DNA from: JBOHTO01 sp050733695
GTDB lineage: Bacteria > Gemmatimonadota > Gemmatimonadetes > Gemmatimonadales > Gemmatimonadaceae
DNA length: 12,913 bases
Assembly: GCA_050733695.1 (NCBI GenBank)
Contig: JBOHTO010000200.1
Span: 1-12,913 of the forward strand
Direction of reading: 5' to 3'
The notes beneath the pieces were generated by a model. That model was not told where the DNA came from, did no database searches, and saw nothing but the letters and a program-made list of their open reading frames with translations. This document shows, one piece after another, positions 1 through 7,806 of this stretch. Both the position numbers and the translations under genes were made by a program. The number at the start of each line of letters is the position of its first letter. Within the stretch, counting starts at the first letter, position 1.

Positions 1-129
1 GTCTGCAAAAAGAACCTGACCGGACGCGAGCTCGGCACTTATTCGAGGCGACCGGCGTATATGAAGTGCTGGACCCGTCACGTCACGACTGTCCCGGAAC
101 GAGATCACCCCAGGAAGAGAGAGGACCAT

Positions 130-783
130 ATGAAAAGGATTCTGGTTGGCGCAGCGCTCGCCGCCGCCATGGCATCACCACTCCAGGCTCAGTACGGAGA
201 TCCCATCACCGAAGGCCAGGCATCGTTCTACGTTGGCCCGTACGTCGGGTACATGTGGTTCGGCGATCTGTTCGAGTTCCCGAGCGGAGTCGAGTACAGC
301 GCCGAGAACGGCGCCCAGTACGGTGTTCAGGCGGGCGTGAGCTTCAGCCCCAACTTCTCGCTACTCGGCAACTTCGGCTACAACAAGTCCAAGTTCACTT
401 TCGAGACCGACGGCCAGCCGGGAGTGGACGCATCCGGAGACCAGGGCATCTTCTTCTATGATGCAAACCTTCAGTTCCGCCTCCCCTTCAGCATGGGTAT
501 GGAGAGCTGGCTCGCTCCGTTCGCACAGGTTGGTGCTGGCGCAATCAAGTACACGCCTGATACCGATGACTTCAACTCTCCCGGCAAGACCGATATCGCC
601 TTCAATGTGGGCATCGGCGGCGACTTCCAGTTCATGAAGACGCTGGGCATGCGCGTCATGCTCAAGGACTACATCACTTCGCTCGAGTGGGAAGATGCGG
701 ATGATGTCACTTTCGACGACAACGTTGAGTCCAACGTCGCTCACAACCTGGCACTCACGATCGGTCTGAACTTCGGCTTCTGA
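130..783 (+). CDS. Small outer-membrane beta-barrel protein, exported
   Basis: A 217-residue protein predicted to be exported and inserted in the outer membrane; no specific substrate or partner can be named. The N-terminus MKRILVGAALAAAMASPLQA is a textbook signal peptide (basic start, Ala/Leu core, cleavage near residue 20 before QYG). The rest is rich in alternating aromatic/glycine strands (YVGPYVGYMWFG, then SLLGNFGYN) and ends in IGLNFGF with a C-terminal Phe, the usual BAM recognition signal. I chose the ATG at 130 because a purine-rich ribosome site (AGGAAGAGAGAGG, 112-124) precedes it. An in-frame ATG at 61 would put 23 charged residues before the signal peptide. The frame stays open to the left window edge, so an upstream start cannot be fully excluded. 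Size and style fit OmpA/OmpW-like 8-stranded barrels. The strand count is inferred, not computed. Confidence 0.75.
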   Translation: MKRILVGAALAAAMASPLQAQYGDPITEGQASFYVGPYVGYMWFGDLFEFPSGVEYSAENGAQYGVQAGVSFSPNFSLLGNFGYNKSKFTFETDGQPGVDASGDQGIFFYDANLQFRLPFSMGMESWLAPFAQVGAGAIKYTPDTDDFNSPGKTDIAFNVGIGGDFQFMKTLGMRVMLKDYITSLEWEDADDVTFDDNVESNVAHNLALTIGLNFGF

Positions 784-802
784 GCCGGATTCGCCGACCG
801 TC

Positions 803-837
803 AAGACGGGGCGTCCGAGAGGGCGCCCCGTTCTTGT
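803..837 (+). terminator. Intrinsic terminator after the barrel gene
   Basis: ACGGGGCGTCC at 806-816 pairs with GGGCGCCCCGT at 821-831 (one G-U pair), leaving a GAGA tetraloop of the stable GNRA class. A short T-rich run (TTCTTGT) follows. It sits 20-50 nt after the barrel gene's stop and ahead of the next gene in the same direction, so it probably isolates the two transcripts. Confidence 0.78.
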
Positions 838-898
838 ATCCGCGCTGGCCGCGGCGTAGCTTGGCGGCGATGCCCGCACCGCCCTCCGGAGCCGCCCG

Positions 899-2974
899 AT
901 GACCGAGCACAGCGTACTCTTTCTCTTCATCCTCGTACTCGCGCTCGGTTTCTTCGCCTACAACATCGAGCGGCTGATCGGATACCTCCGCGCAGGTGCC
1001 CCTGCGCACCGGCTGGATCACCCTGCGCGACGGCTGCTCAACGTCCTCACCATCGCGATCGCACAGCGCAAGATCCTCCGCGATCCGGTCGCGGGGCCGA
1101 TGCACGCCCTGATTTTCTGGGGATTCGTCGTCCTCACCGCGGGCACCGTCGAGGTTCTCATCGAGGGAGTGTGGCCCGTGTTCTCCTTCGCGAGCGTGCT
1201 ACCGGATCCGCTGTACGCCGCATACGCCATTTCGCAGGACGTGTTCGCTCTGCTGGTCGTCGCGGCCGTGGCGTTCGCCTTCTACCGCCGTCTGGTACTG
1301 CACCCGCCGCGACTGGAAGGCGATGATCTCGAGCACTTCGACGCGCTCTTCATCCTCGCGATGATCGGGCTGCTGATGGTCACGCTCCTACTCGGCGACG
1401 CATTTCTCGCCATTGCCGATACCGGTGCGCTCTCGGAGTACAAGGTCATATCGCATGCGCTCGCGGCTGGCCTGGCGTTCACAAGTCCCGATGCGGCCGC
1501 CATTGCGTATGGCATCAACTGGTGGATTCACGCCATCCTGATCCTGGTCTTCCTCAACTATCTGCCGTACTCCAAGCACCTGCACATCGCCACGTCGCTG
1601 CCGAATGTCTACCTTTCCAACACGAGCGGACCGGGGCAGAAGGGCGTGATGAAGGCGATGGACCTGGAGGACGAGAACGCCCAGGTGTTCGGAGCGTCCG
1701 ACGTCGAGCATCTCACATGGAAGAATCTGCTCGACGGCTACTCCTGCACCGAGTGCGGTCGCTGTACGGCTGCGTGTCCGGCGAACATCACCGGCAAGGT
1801 GCTGAGCCCGCGCAAGATCGTGGTGAATGTACGCCAGCGGCTGATGGAGAAGGCGCCGCTGCTCACCGGCGACATGGGGGAGTTCTTCTCCCCGGCCCTC
1901 GCGCACGGCGAGGGCGGTGACTCCGGTGCCGTTTCCGTGGCTGAAGTGATGGACCACCGGCTGCTGGACAACTTCATCACCGAGGAAGAGCTCTGGCAGT
2001 GCACGTCCTGCCGCGCGTGCGTGACCGAATGCCCCGTGTCCATCGATCAGCTCGAGGTGATCAACGAGCTGCGGCGCAACCTCGTTCTCACCGAGTCGCG
2101 CTTCCCCGCCGAGGTTCAGCCGGCCTTCGAGTCCATGGAACGGAACGGTTCTCCTTGGGCGTTTGCCCCCGGCGATCGCGCGGATTGGGCCGACGGGCTG
2201 GACATTCCGACGATGGCCGGCCTTGCTGCTCGCGGCGAGAATCCGGAAGTGCTCTTCTGGGTGGGCTGCATGGGCTCGTTCGACGACCGCGCCAAGAAAA
2301 TCACCGTCGCCTTCGCGCGCATCATGCAGGCGGCCAGGATCCGCTTCGCCATACTCGGCCAGGAAGAGCGCTGCAACGGGGACCCGGCACGCCGCATGGG
2401 CAACGAGTACCTCTGGCAGATGCTCGCGACGGACAATGTGGCGACGCTCGAGCGCTATGGCGTGCGCACCGTCGTCACCATCTGCCCGCACTGCTTCCAC
2501 CAGATCGGCAACGAGTACCCGCAACTCGGCGGCAACTACGATGTGATTCACCACAGCACGTTCATCGAGCGACTGCTGGAGGACGGACGCGTGCCGCTGC
2601 GCGCCGACGGTAACGGCATTCGCCGCATCACCTACCACGACAGTTGCTACCTGGGGCGCTACAACGACATCTACGATGCGCCACGACGCGCGATGCGCCG
2701 CGCACTGCCACTCGCCGAGGTGGTCGAGATGCCGCGGAGCCGCGACCGCGGTCTCTGCTGCGGTGCCGGCGGTGGGCGCATGTTCATGGAGGAGACGGAG
2801 GGAAAGCGGATCAACGTGGAGCGCACGGAGGAAGCGCTGGCCACCGGCTCCGACGCCATTGCCTCCGCATGCCCCTTCTGCATGACGATGCTCACCGACG
2901 GAGTGAATGCCACGGCATCGAACGTCCCTGTGTACGACATTGCCGAGATCGTCGCGAGCCACCTGGCGGTATGA
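899..2974 (+). CDS. Membrane-bound HdrD/GlpC-type Fe-S oxidoreductase (two CCG domains)
   Basis: A 691-residue electron-transfer protein fusing a NarI-like membrane domain to a heterodisulfide-reductase-like Fe-S part. Five hydrophobic segments lie near residues 5-23, 67-90, 108-127, 150-170 and 208-222. H69, H186, H211 and H227 in or next to them are candidate haem b ligands. Two 4Fe-4S motifs follow: C283/C286/C289/C293 and C368/C371/C374/C378. Two CCG domains come next: C457...C492...C529/C532 and C583...C620-C621...C658/C661. The first has CNGDPARR instead of a CC pair, as in many relatives. This layout matches the DUF224 family that includes the EtfAB:menaquinone oxidoreductase (EMO) of fatty-acid oxidisers, so passage of electrons from a soluble flavoprotein to menaquinone is likely; no etfAB lies here. 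The ATG at 899 follows CCGGAG (886-891). The gene is convergent with moeA, with 5 nt between stops. Confidence 0.92.
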   Translation: MTEHSVLFLFILVLALGFFAYNIERLIGYLRAGAPAHRLDHPARRLLNVLTIAIAQRKILRDPVAGPMHALIFWGFVVLTAGTVEVLIEGVWPVFSFASVLPDPLYAAYAISQDVFALLVVAAVAFAFYRRLVLHPPRLEGDDLEHFDALFILAMIGLLMVTLLLGDAFLAIADTGALSEYKVISHALAAGLAFTSPDAAAIAYGINWWIHAILILVFLNYLPYSKHLHIATSLPNVYLSNTSGPGQKGVMKAMDLEDENAQVFGASDVEHLTWKNLLDGYSCTECGRCTAACPANITGKVLSPRKIVVNVRQRLMEKAPLLTGDMGEFFSPALAHGEGGDSGAVSVAEVMDHRLLDNFITEEELWQCTSCRACVTECPVSIDQLEVINELRRNLVLTESRFPAEVQPAFESMERNGSPWAFAPGDRADWADGLDIPTMAGLAARGENPEVLFWVGCMGSFDDRAKKITVAFARIMQAARIRFAILGQEERCNGDPARRMGNEYLWQMLATDNVATLERYGVRTVVTICPHCFHQIGNEYPQLGGNYDVIHHSTFIERLLEDGRVPLRADGNGIRRITYHDSCYLGRYNDIYDAPRRAMRRALPLAEVVEMPRSRDRGLCCGAGGGRMFMEETEGKRINVERTEEALATGSDAIASACPFCMTMLTDGVNATASNVPVYDIAEIVASHLAV

Positions 2975-2979
2975 CTCGC

Positions 2980-4230
2980 TCACACCGCAAACGACTCCGA
3001 TAGCAGGGCCTCTTCGCCGAGCGGCAACGCGTTGAGAACCTCGCCAACCTGCGCTTCGGCGCATTCCTCAGGCACAATGAGCAACGCGTTCGCCAGCGAC
3101 ATCGATGTCAGGATTCCCGACCCCTGCGGTCCGGTGAGCCGCGCCGTCAGACTGCCATCCGCTTCGCTGCGCACTACAGCCCGCAGGAAGTGCGTCAATC
3201 TCGCGCCAGTCGTAACGCGCTCCGCGAGCCGGACAGGCACCGGCCTGCGGAACAGCCGCGTGTGCCCCAGCATCTTCCGTATCGCCGGCCGCACGAACAG
3301 TTCGAACGTCACCATCGCCGAGACCGGATTCCCCGGCAGTCCGATCCACGGCGTGCCGCGGAGCAACCCGAAGCCGAGCGGCGCGCCGGGACGCATGCGC
3401 ACGCGCCAGAACTTCATCTCCGCGCCCATCCCGGCGACAACGTCGCGCGTGTGATCGAACTCGCCGACCGAAACACCCGCCGATGTCACGATCATGTCGC
3501 AGCCACGGGCGCGCTCCAGCCCCGCGCGCAGCGCCTCGGGCGTATCGGCGACGATGCCGAGGTTGACCGGCTCGCCGCCCGCTGAGCGCACGAGCGCGTG
3601 CAGCGTGTAGCTGTTCGACGAGACGATGCGGCGGCCATCGAGGGCCTCGTGAAAGCGGTCGAGATCCACGAGCTCGTCACCGGATCCGAGCAGTGCGACG
3701 CGCGGGCGTCTATAGACATCCACCGCCGCCTGTCCCATGGATGCGAGCACACCGATCTGCGCGGCGCCGATCGGTGTGCCGGCGGGGAGAACCTCGTCGC
3801 CCGTGTGCATGTCCTCGCCGCGCGCGCGCACGTTGCGCCCTCGGTCGCGCGCGCGATCGACGCGCACTCTCTCGACGCCGCCGTCGGTGTCCTCGACGCG
3901 CACAACGCTGTCCGCGCCCTCGGGCAGCGGCGCGCCGGTCATGATGCGGAACGCCTCGCCCGCACACAGGGCGCGCGACGGGAAGCCGCCGGCCGCAATT
4001 GTCTCGACGACCGGCAGTACGACTGGCGCACCGTCGCTCGCTCCCTCGATGTCGCGCGCGAGCACGGCATATCCGTCCATCGCCGAATTGTCCCACGGCG
4101 GCAGCGTGAGCGGCGCCACTGCCGCCGCCGCCAGAACGCGGCCGAGCGCGCCGAGAAGCGGCACGCGCTCGATGTTCAGGCGCGCTATGTCGTCGAGGAT
4201 CCGGCCGCTCGCCTCGGCCGGGCCGAGCAC
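2980..4230 (-). CDS. moeA: Molybdopterin molybdenumtransferase MoeA
   Basis: This cytoplasmic enzyme inserts molybdate into adenylated molybdopterin, the last step to basic Mo cofactor. The 416 residues match the usual MoeA length (about 410). Family signatures appear in order: PWDNSAMDGYAV at 45-56, IMTGAPLPEGAD at 97-107, GSGDEL at 182-187 followed by SSNSYTL, TSAGVSVGEFD at 249-259, and GLPGNPVSA at 297-305. The start is a GTG at 4228-4230, one nucleotide after the TAG stop of dacB. The ribosome site AAGGGGA lies inside the dacB 3' end, so moeA is probably translated by coupling and is the last gene of the fdhD-mobA-mobB-dacB operon. It converges on the Fe-S oxidoreductase gene with no room for a terminator of its own. 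Confidence 0.97.
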   Translation of the reverse strand: MLGPAEASGRILDDIARLNIERVPLLGALGRVLAAAAVAPLTLPPWDNSAMDGYAVLARDIEGASDGAPVVLPVVETIAAGGFPSRALCAGEAFRIMTGAPLPEGADSVVRVEDTDGGVERVRVDRARDRGRNVRARGEDMHTGDEVLPAGTPIGAAQIGVLASMGQAAVDVYRRPRVALLGSGDELVDLDRFHEALDGRRIVSSNSYTLHALVRSAGGEPVNLGIVADTPEALRAGLERARGCDMIVTSAGVSVGEFDHTRDVVAGMGAEMKFWRVRMRPGAPLGFGLLRGTPWIGLPGNPVSAMVTFELFVRPAIRKMLGHTRLFRRPVPVRLAERVTTGARLTHFLRAVVRSEADGSLTARLTGPQGSGILTSMSLANALLIVPEECAEAQVGEVLNALPLGEEALLSESFAV

Positions 4231-4231
4231 G

Positions 4232-5770
4232 CTAGCGTCCCCTTGCGAGCCGCATGGCGGCGAGACGCGCCGCGATCACGTCCTGCACCTCTTCCACCCT
4301 GCGCACGGGGACCGTCCAGTTGTTTGCGAGGATGCTGAAGAGCAGCAGTTCACCATCGGCTGTCGTGACGTAGCCCGACAGCGAGCGTGCCTTGTCGATG
4401 AAGCCCGTCTTCGCGCGCACGTTGCCGGCCGCGGGCGTGTCGCGCATCCTGCGTGCAATGGTGCCATCCACGCCGGCGATGGGCAGCGCGTCGTAGAATA
4501 TCCCGAAGTCGGGGTGACGGCGCATCGCGTCGAGCACGAGCACGAGCGTCGCCGGCGTCACGTAGTTGTGGCGCGAGAGGCCGCTGCCATCGCGCACGGC
4601 GAAGCTCTCCGGATCGGCGCCCCATGCCAGGAGCTGCCGCTCCACGACAGCACGACCACTGTCTGCCGAGCCCACACCGGCGACCTCGAGTCCGAGGGTC
4701 TTGAGCAGTACTTCCGCGATCTGGTTCTGGGATGGCTTCTCCAGCGCGCGGAGTATCTCGCTGAGCGGAGGTGAGTGCATCGCGAAGAGCGTGTCCAGGG
4801 AAGATGGCACTCCGCTCGCGGGACCTTGCGCCGTGTCCATCCCCGCCGGGACGCTGTTGGAATCACCGTTTACAGCGATGCCACGCGCCGCGAGTGCATC
4901 ACCGAGGGCCACGAGATACGCCGCAACGGGATCAACGTGCGTGAGCCGCAGCGTGGCGCTGTCGCCGGCGAGTATGGTCCCGCCAACGACGATCTCTCCG
5001 CTGTCGGCATCGCGCGAAAGGTCGAGCTCCGTGTGAGGCATCACGCCATCGCCGGCGACGCTGTCCACTGCGTTCGGTTCGGTAGTCGTCGCCGTCACGC
5101 GCAGGTTGGGGAAGATGCTCTCCGGCGATGCAGTGGCCGTCGCCGGTTCGCCGCCCGAATGCCCCGCGCGAACGACAATCTCGCTGAATCCCTCGTTGAA
5201 CAGCAGCTCGTCGACGCCCGCGGAGTACGGGTAGTCGAAGTCGTCCCATGCCCAGCCGTAGCCATGCACAGCATCGGGGAACGCATCGCCCGCGGCCACG
5301 ACTTGGCCCGTGATGCGCTCGATGCCTCGGGCTGCGAGCGAGTCCGCGATCTCGAGCAGCGGGAGCATCGCATCCTCGCGCATGTGATCGCTCACCGTGG
5401 GGTCGCCGTGCCCGATCACGAGCAGGTCGCCGTGGAGCACGCTGTCCACCACCTCGCCGCGCGTCGCGATCTGCGTCAGGAAACGGTACTCCGGGCCGAG
5501 CCGCGCGAGCGCTACCGCGCCCGTGATGATCTTCATGTTCGACGCGGGCATGAACAGCTTGCCGGCGTTGTGCGAGTAGATGGTGTCCACCCACACCGGA
5601 TCGACGATGAGCACACCCCAGTGCGCGTTGCGGAACTCCGGCTGCGCGATGAGCGAATCGATAGCAGTTCGCACCGACGCCGGTGTATGCGGCGCGGGAA
5701 CCGGTGCAGTGACAGTGGGCGGGATGCAAGCCATCGTCGCGAGCAGTGCGGCAGCGCAGCTTCGTTTCAT
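4232..5770 (-). CDS. dacB: D-alanyl-D-alanine carboxypeptidase/endopeptidase, PBP4 (S13) family
   Basis: This is a low-molecular-mass penicillin-binding protein that trims D-Ala from, or cuts cross-links in, periplasmic peptidoglycan. The 512 residues carry the S13 active-site set: SxxK as S77-N-M-K80 in MPASNMK, the second-serine motif in DGSGLSRHN (394-402), and KTG at 454-456 in VRAKTGF. Between the first two lies the long insert typical of PBP4. The N-terminus MKRSCAAALLATMAC reads as a signal peptide; Cys15 could be lipidated, but TMAC is a poor lipobox. The ATG overlaps the mobB stop as ATGA (5767-5770), and moeA starts 1 nt after its TAG. A cell-wall enzyme between mobB and moeA is odd; nothing in the protein suggests a molybdenum role. 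Family assignment is near certain; whether it is mainly a carboxypeptidase or an endopeptidase is open. Confidence 0.96.
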   Translation of the reverse strand: MKRSCAAALLATMACIPPTVTAPVPAPHTPASVRTAIDSLIAQPEFRNAHWGVLIVDPVWVDTIYSHNAGKLFMPASNMKIITGAVALARLGPEYRFLTQIATRGEVVDSVLHGDLLVIGHGDPTVSDHMREDAMLPLLEIADSLAARGIERITGQVVAAGDAFPDAVHGYGWAWDDFDYPYSAGVDELLFNEGFSEIVVRAGHSGGEPATATASPESIFPNLRVTATTTEPNAVDSVAGDGVMPHTELDLSRDADSGEIVVGGTILAGDSATLRLTHVDPVAAYLVALGDALAARGIAVNGDSNSVPAGMDTAQGPASGVPSSLDTLFAMHSPPLSEILRALEKPSQNQIAEVLLKTLGLEVAGVGSADSGRAVVERQLLAWGADPESFAVRDGSGLSRHNYVTPATLVLVLDAMRRHPDFGIFYDALPIAGVDGTIARRMRDTPAAGNVRAKTGFIDKARSLSGYVTTADGELLLFSILANNWTVPVRRVEEVQDVIAARLAAMRLARGR

Positions 5771-6282
5771 TTCGACTCCATGATGTCTGTCTCCATCAGG
5801 CTCGCCAGGTCGTGCAGCCAGTGAGGGTCTGCGAGCGGGATGACGCGGATGGGAAAGTTCGCCGGATCGTCGTCGGTCACGATGGCAAGATAATGCGGCG
5901 AGGCGGGATCGTCCCGCGCATACAGGGGCGCGTCGTGTGCTTCACGCCTGAAGATCTCCACGCGCGGGAGCGTGGAGCGTTTGAATCCCTCGCACAGCAC
6001 GATGTCGGCGTCTGCCATGTAGCGTTTCGCGATCTCGTCCGGCGCGAGCTCGTCGTCCCAGCGCATGATGAGCGCGAACTTGTCGGGCGCAGCCATCGCG
6101 ACGCGTTCCGCACGGCCCTCGTGGTAGTGGCGGTAGGTATCGGTCGTGGCGGGGTCGATGTTGAACGTGTGCGAGCCGTGCTTGATCGTCATCACGCGGT
6201 AGCCGCGCCCTGTCAGCTCCGCCGCGAGACGAACCAGCAGCGTGGTCTTGCCGCTATGCTTCCTTCCCACAATGGTCGCCAT
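5767..6282 (-). CDS. mobB: Molybdopterin-guanine dinucleotide biosynthesis adaptor MobB
   Basis: A P-loop GTP-binding partner of MobA in converting Mo-molybdopterin to the bis-MGD cofactor. With the start at 6282 it has 171 residues, about the family size (around 170). It opens with MATIVGRKHSGKTTL, placing the Walker A loop at residues 6-15 as in known MobB proteins. It also has the conserved IKHGSH segment and the CEGFK-STLPRVEIFR stretch. An in-frame ATG at 6327 would add 15 residues (MSSPAQKHTPRRRPP) unlike the family; I prefer 6282, though the upstream site cannot be ruled out. The preferred start overlaps the 3' end of mobA by 29 nt. The stop overlaps the dacB start (ATGA), so all three should be translated from one message. 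Confidence 0.94.
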   Translation of the reverse strand: MATIVGRKHSGKTTLLVRLAAELTGRGYRVMTIKHGSHTFNIDPATTDTYRHYHEGRAERVAMAAPDKFALIMRWDDELAPDEIAKRYMADADIVLCEGFKRSTLPRVEIFRREAHDAPLYARDDPASPHYLAIVTDDDPANFPIRVIPLADPHWLHDLASLMETDIMESK

Positions 6283-6895
6283 GGGCGGCCGCCTTCGCGG
6301 AGTGTGCTTCTGCGCGGGTGAGCTCATCCGGGGAGTTGACGTTCATGAAGAGTAGCTCCGGATCACCGTGCCGCGCGATGCGCGCGCGGTCGATCCGTAC
6401 GAGGTCGATGTCATCGTAGAAGGCGATCACGCGCCGGTCGCCGCTGTCCAGCCGGCGTTCGATGGGCTCCAGGCAGGACGTTCCATAATACGCGCACAGC
6501 GGCTCGAGGCCGCGCTTCGACGAGCTCTCGGGTACGGCGGCGTCCGCGCCTTCTCCGGATTCCCGGATCGTGCGCAGCAGTTGCGCCGTCACGAAGGGCA
6601 TGTCCCACGCGACAACGAGCACGGGAGTGCCCGCGCGCGCGAGCGCGGCATGAATCCCTCCCAGACTGCCGAGCCCGGGCCTCACATCGGAGGCATACGC
6701 CGCGCCCGCAAGCCACTCGGCGGCCGCGGGATCGTTGGAGATGACGAGCAGCCGGTCCGCCGCGCCAGTGAGAGCGGTGGCAACGCGATCGATGATGCGC
6801 TCGCCGCCGACGCGCTCGAGCCCCTTCGGCGCCCCGCCGTAGCGCGTCGCCTGTCCGCCCGCGAGGATGACGCCCGTGCATTCAATCCCGCTCAC
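6254..6895 (-). CDS. mobA: Molybdenum cofactor guanylyltransferase MobA
   Basis: MobA transfers GMP from GTP to molybdopterin, giving the guanine dinucleotide cofactor used by DMSO-reductase-family enzymes such as formate dehydrogenase. The 213-residue protein starts SGIECTGVILAGG after the GTG-encoded Met. The nucleotidyltransferase signature LAGG...RYGG..KGL spans residues 11-26 (K24 contacts phosphate in the family). GLGSLGGIHAAL lies at 75-86 and the Mg-binding DMPF at 98-101. NVNSPDEL near the C-terminus is also typical. I placed the start at GTG 6893-6895, which forms a GTGA overlap with the fdhD stop. The frame is open much further upstream, but that sequence is antisense-like filler over fdhD. 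The last 29 nt overlap the mobB start. Confidence 0.95.
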   Translation of the reverse strand: MSGIECTGVILAGGQATRYGGAPKGLERVGGERIIDRVATALTGAADRLLVISNDPAAAEWLAGAAYASDVRPGLGSLGGIHAALARAGTPVLVVAWDMPFVTAQLLRTIRESGEGADAAVPESSSKRGLEPLCAYYGTSCLEPIERRLDSGDRRVIAFYDDIDLVRIDRARIARHGDPELLFMNVNSPDELTRAEAHSAKAAAHGDHCGKEA

Positions 6896-7626
6896 GGCCG
6901 GTGCATCTGCGGCTGTCCGCTCACCGCGCGCCCGATGAGCAGCATCCCGCTCGCCCGCGCGATGTCGACGGCAATCGTCGACGGCACCGACGGCGTCGCG
7001 ACCACGGCAATCTCCGCACGCGCCGCCTTGTACGCGAGTTCGCCGGATATCCGGCCCGTCACGAGCAGGATCAGCCCCGACGGATCGCGCCCGTCCAGGA
7101 TCGCCGCGCCCATGACCTTGTCGACCGCGTTGTGGCGGCCGATGTCCTCCGCGTGGAAGAGCAGAGAGTTGCCATCGGTGAGCGCCGCGGCGTGAATCCC
7201 GCCCGTCTCCTTGTAGCGGTCTCCCCGCGCGAAGAGCTGCTTGAAGAGCGCGCGCGTCGTGGCGAGATCCAGCTCCGGTATCGGCGCGCTGCGGCGTGGC
7301 ACCGAGCGCAGATCGCCGAGTATCGTCGTCACGGCGCCGCAGCCTGACGCCAGCACGCGCCGGCGCTCGGCGCGCTCGACAGTTTCGTAGCGTTCGGCGG
7401 GAACATCCACCCAGAATCCGAGTTCGCGCGCGCACGGGCGCATGCGCAGGAGATCGGCCATGTTCTCGATGTAGCCCTCGCCGAACAGCCAGCCCACGAC
7501 GAGCTCATCGAGCCTGTCCGGCGTGCACATCCAGGTGACCGCAGGCGAGCCGTTGAGCTCGAGCCAGACCGGGCTCTCCTCCACCGCATGCAGATCTGCT
7601 TCATGAGTTGCGGTAGCGTCGATCAT
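6892..7626 (-). CDS. fdhD: Formate dehydrogenase sulfurtransferase FdhD
   Basis: FdhD moves sulfur from a cysteine desulfurase (IscS in E. coli) to the bis-MGD cofactor, which formate dehydrogenase needs for activity. The 244 residues show the family motifs: ELVVGWLFGEGYIEN (41-55), SGCGAVT with C96, HAEDIGRHNAVDKVMG, and VTGRISGELAYKA followed by ATPSVPSTIAVDIA. E. coli FdhD has a CxxC at this site; here only the first Cys (C96) remains and Val occupies the position of the second. C96 is therefore the likely persulfide carrier. The ATG at 7626 is preceded by GGAG about 9 nt upstream. It is the first gene of the cofactor operon and is divergent from the plug-like lipoprotein gene. The structural formate dehydrogenase is not in the window. 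Confidence 0.96.
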   Translation of the reverse strand: MIDATATHEADLHAVEESPVWLELNGSPAVTWMCTPDRLDELVVGWLFGEGYIENMADLLRMRPCARELGFWVDVPAERYETVERAERRRVLASGCGAVTTILGDLRSVPRRSAPIPELDLATTRALFKQLFARGDRYKETGGIHAAALTDGNSLLFHAEDIGRHNAVDKVMGAAILDGRDPSGLILLVTGRISGELAYKAARAEIAVVATPSVPSTIAVDIARASGMLLIGRAVSGQPQMHRP

Positions 7627-7806
7627 CTCGCTGAATCTCCGCCGCGTGGCGCGGCCGTAGCGGCCGGCCGGGTCAAGTTACGAGCGTGCCCTCGTGCTAC
7701 GCCAGCCGCCAGGTTGCGGATCCGAGGGTGGCGCGATCGCCCGCACGGGTCGTAGAATGCGACAGGGCTCGATAGGCCAGACATCCACAGACAACAGGAG
7801 GCACCA
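7627..7806. other. Divergent intergenic region, fdhD / plug-like lipoprotein
   Basis: This 180-nt gap must carry the promoters of the molybdenum cofactor operon (leftward) and of the small lipoprotein gene (rightward). I see a perfect inverted repeat CGGCCG-TAG-CGGCCG at 7652-7666, a weaker one with arms ACGAG (7680-7684) and CTCGT (7691-7695), a leftward TTGACC box (7676-7671) with no convincing -10 partner, and a rightward TAGAAT (7753-7758) without a -35 at normal spacing. None is enough to call a promoter or name an operator. The rightward gene has a strong ribosome site, CAGGAGG, ending near 7801. Confidence 0.4.

Noticed and set aside
1..129. Upstream gene tail or longer N-terminus of the first barrel protein
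   Set aside because: Frames 1 and 3 are open from the edge and frame 2 stops at 17-19, but none gives a recognisable protein; the ribosome site and signal peptide support the start at 130.
1388..3064. Long leftward open frame (558 codons) opposite the Fe-S oxidoreductase
   Set aside because: Its translation is Arg/His/Ala-rich with no family motifs and lies antisense to a gene with complete conserved cysteine motifs; GC-rich DNA often gives such mirror frames.
3598..5824. Rightward open frames opposite moeA and dacB
   Set aside because: Shadows of well-supported genes with overlapping start/stop junctions.
7668..7680. Leftward TTGACC as -35 of the fdhD operon
   Set aside because: No -10-like hexamer at 16-18 nt spacing.
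7652..7695. Inverted repeats as a terminator or operator
   Set aside because: They lie between divergent starts, lack a T-tract, and short GC palindromes are common at this base composition.
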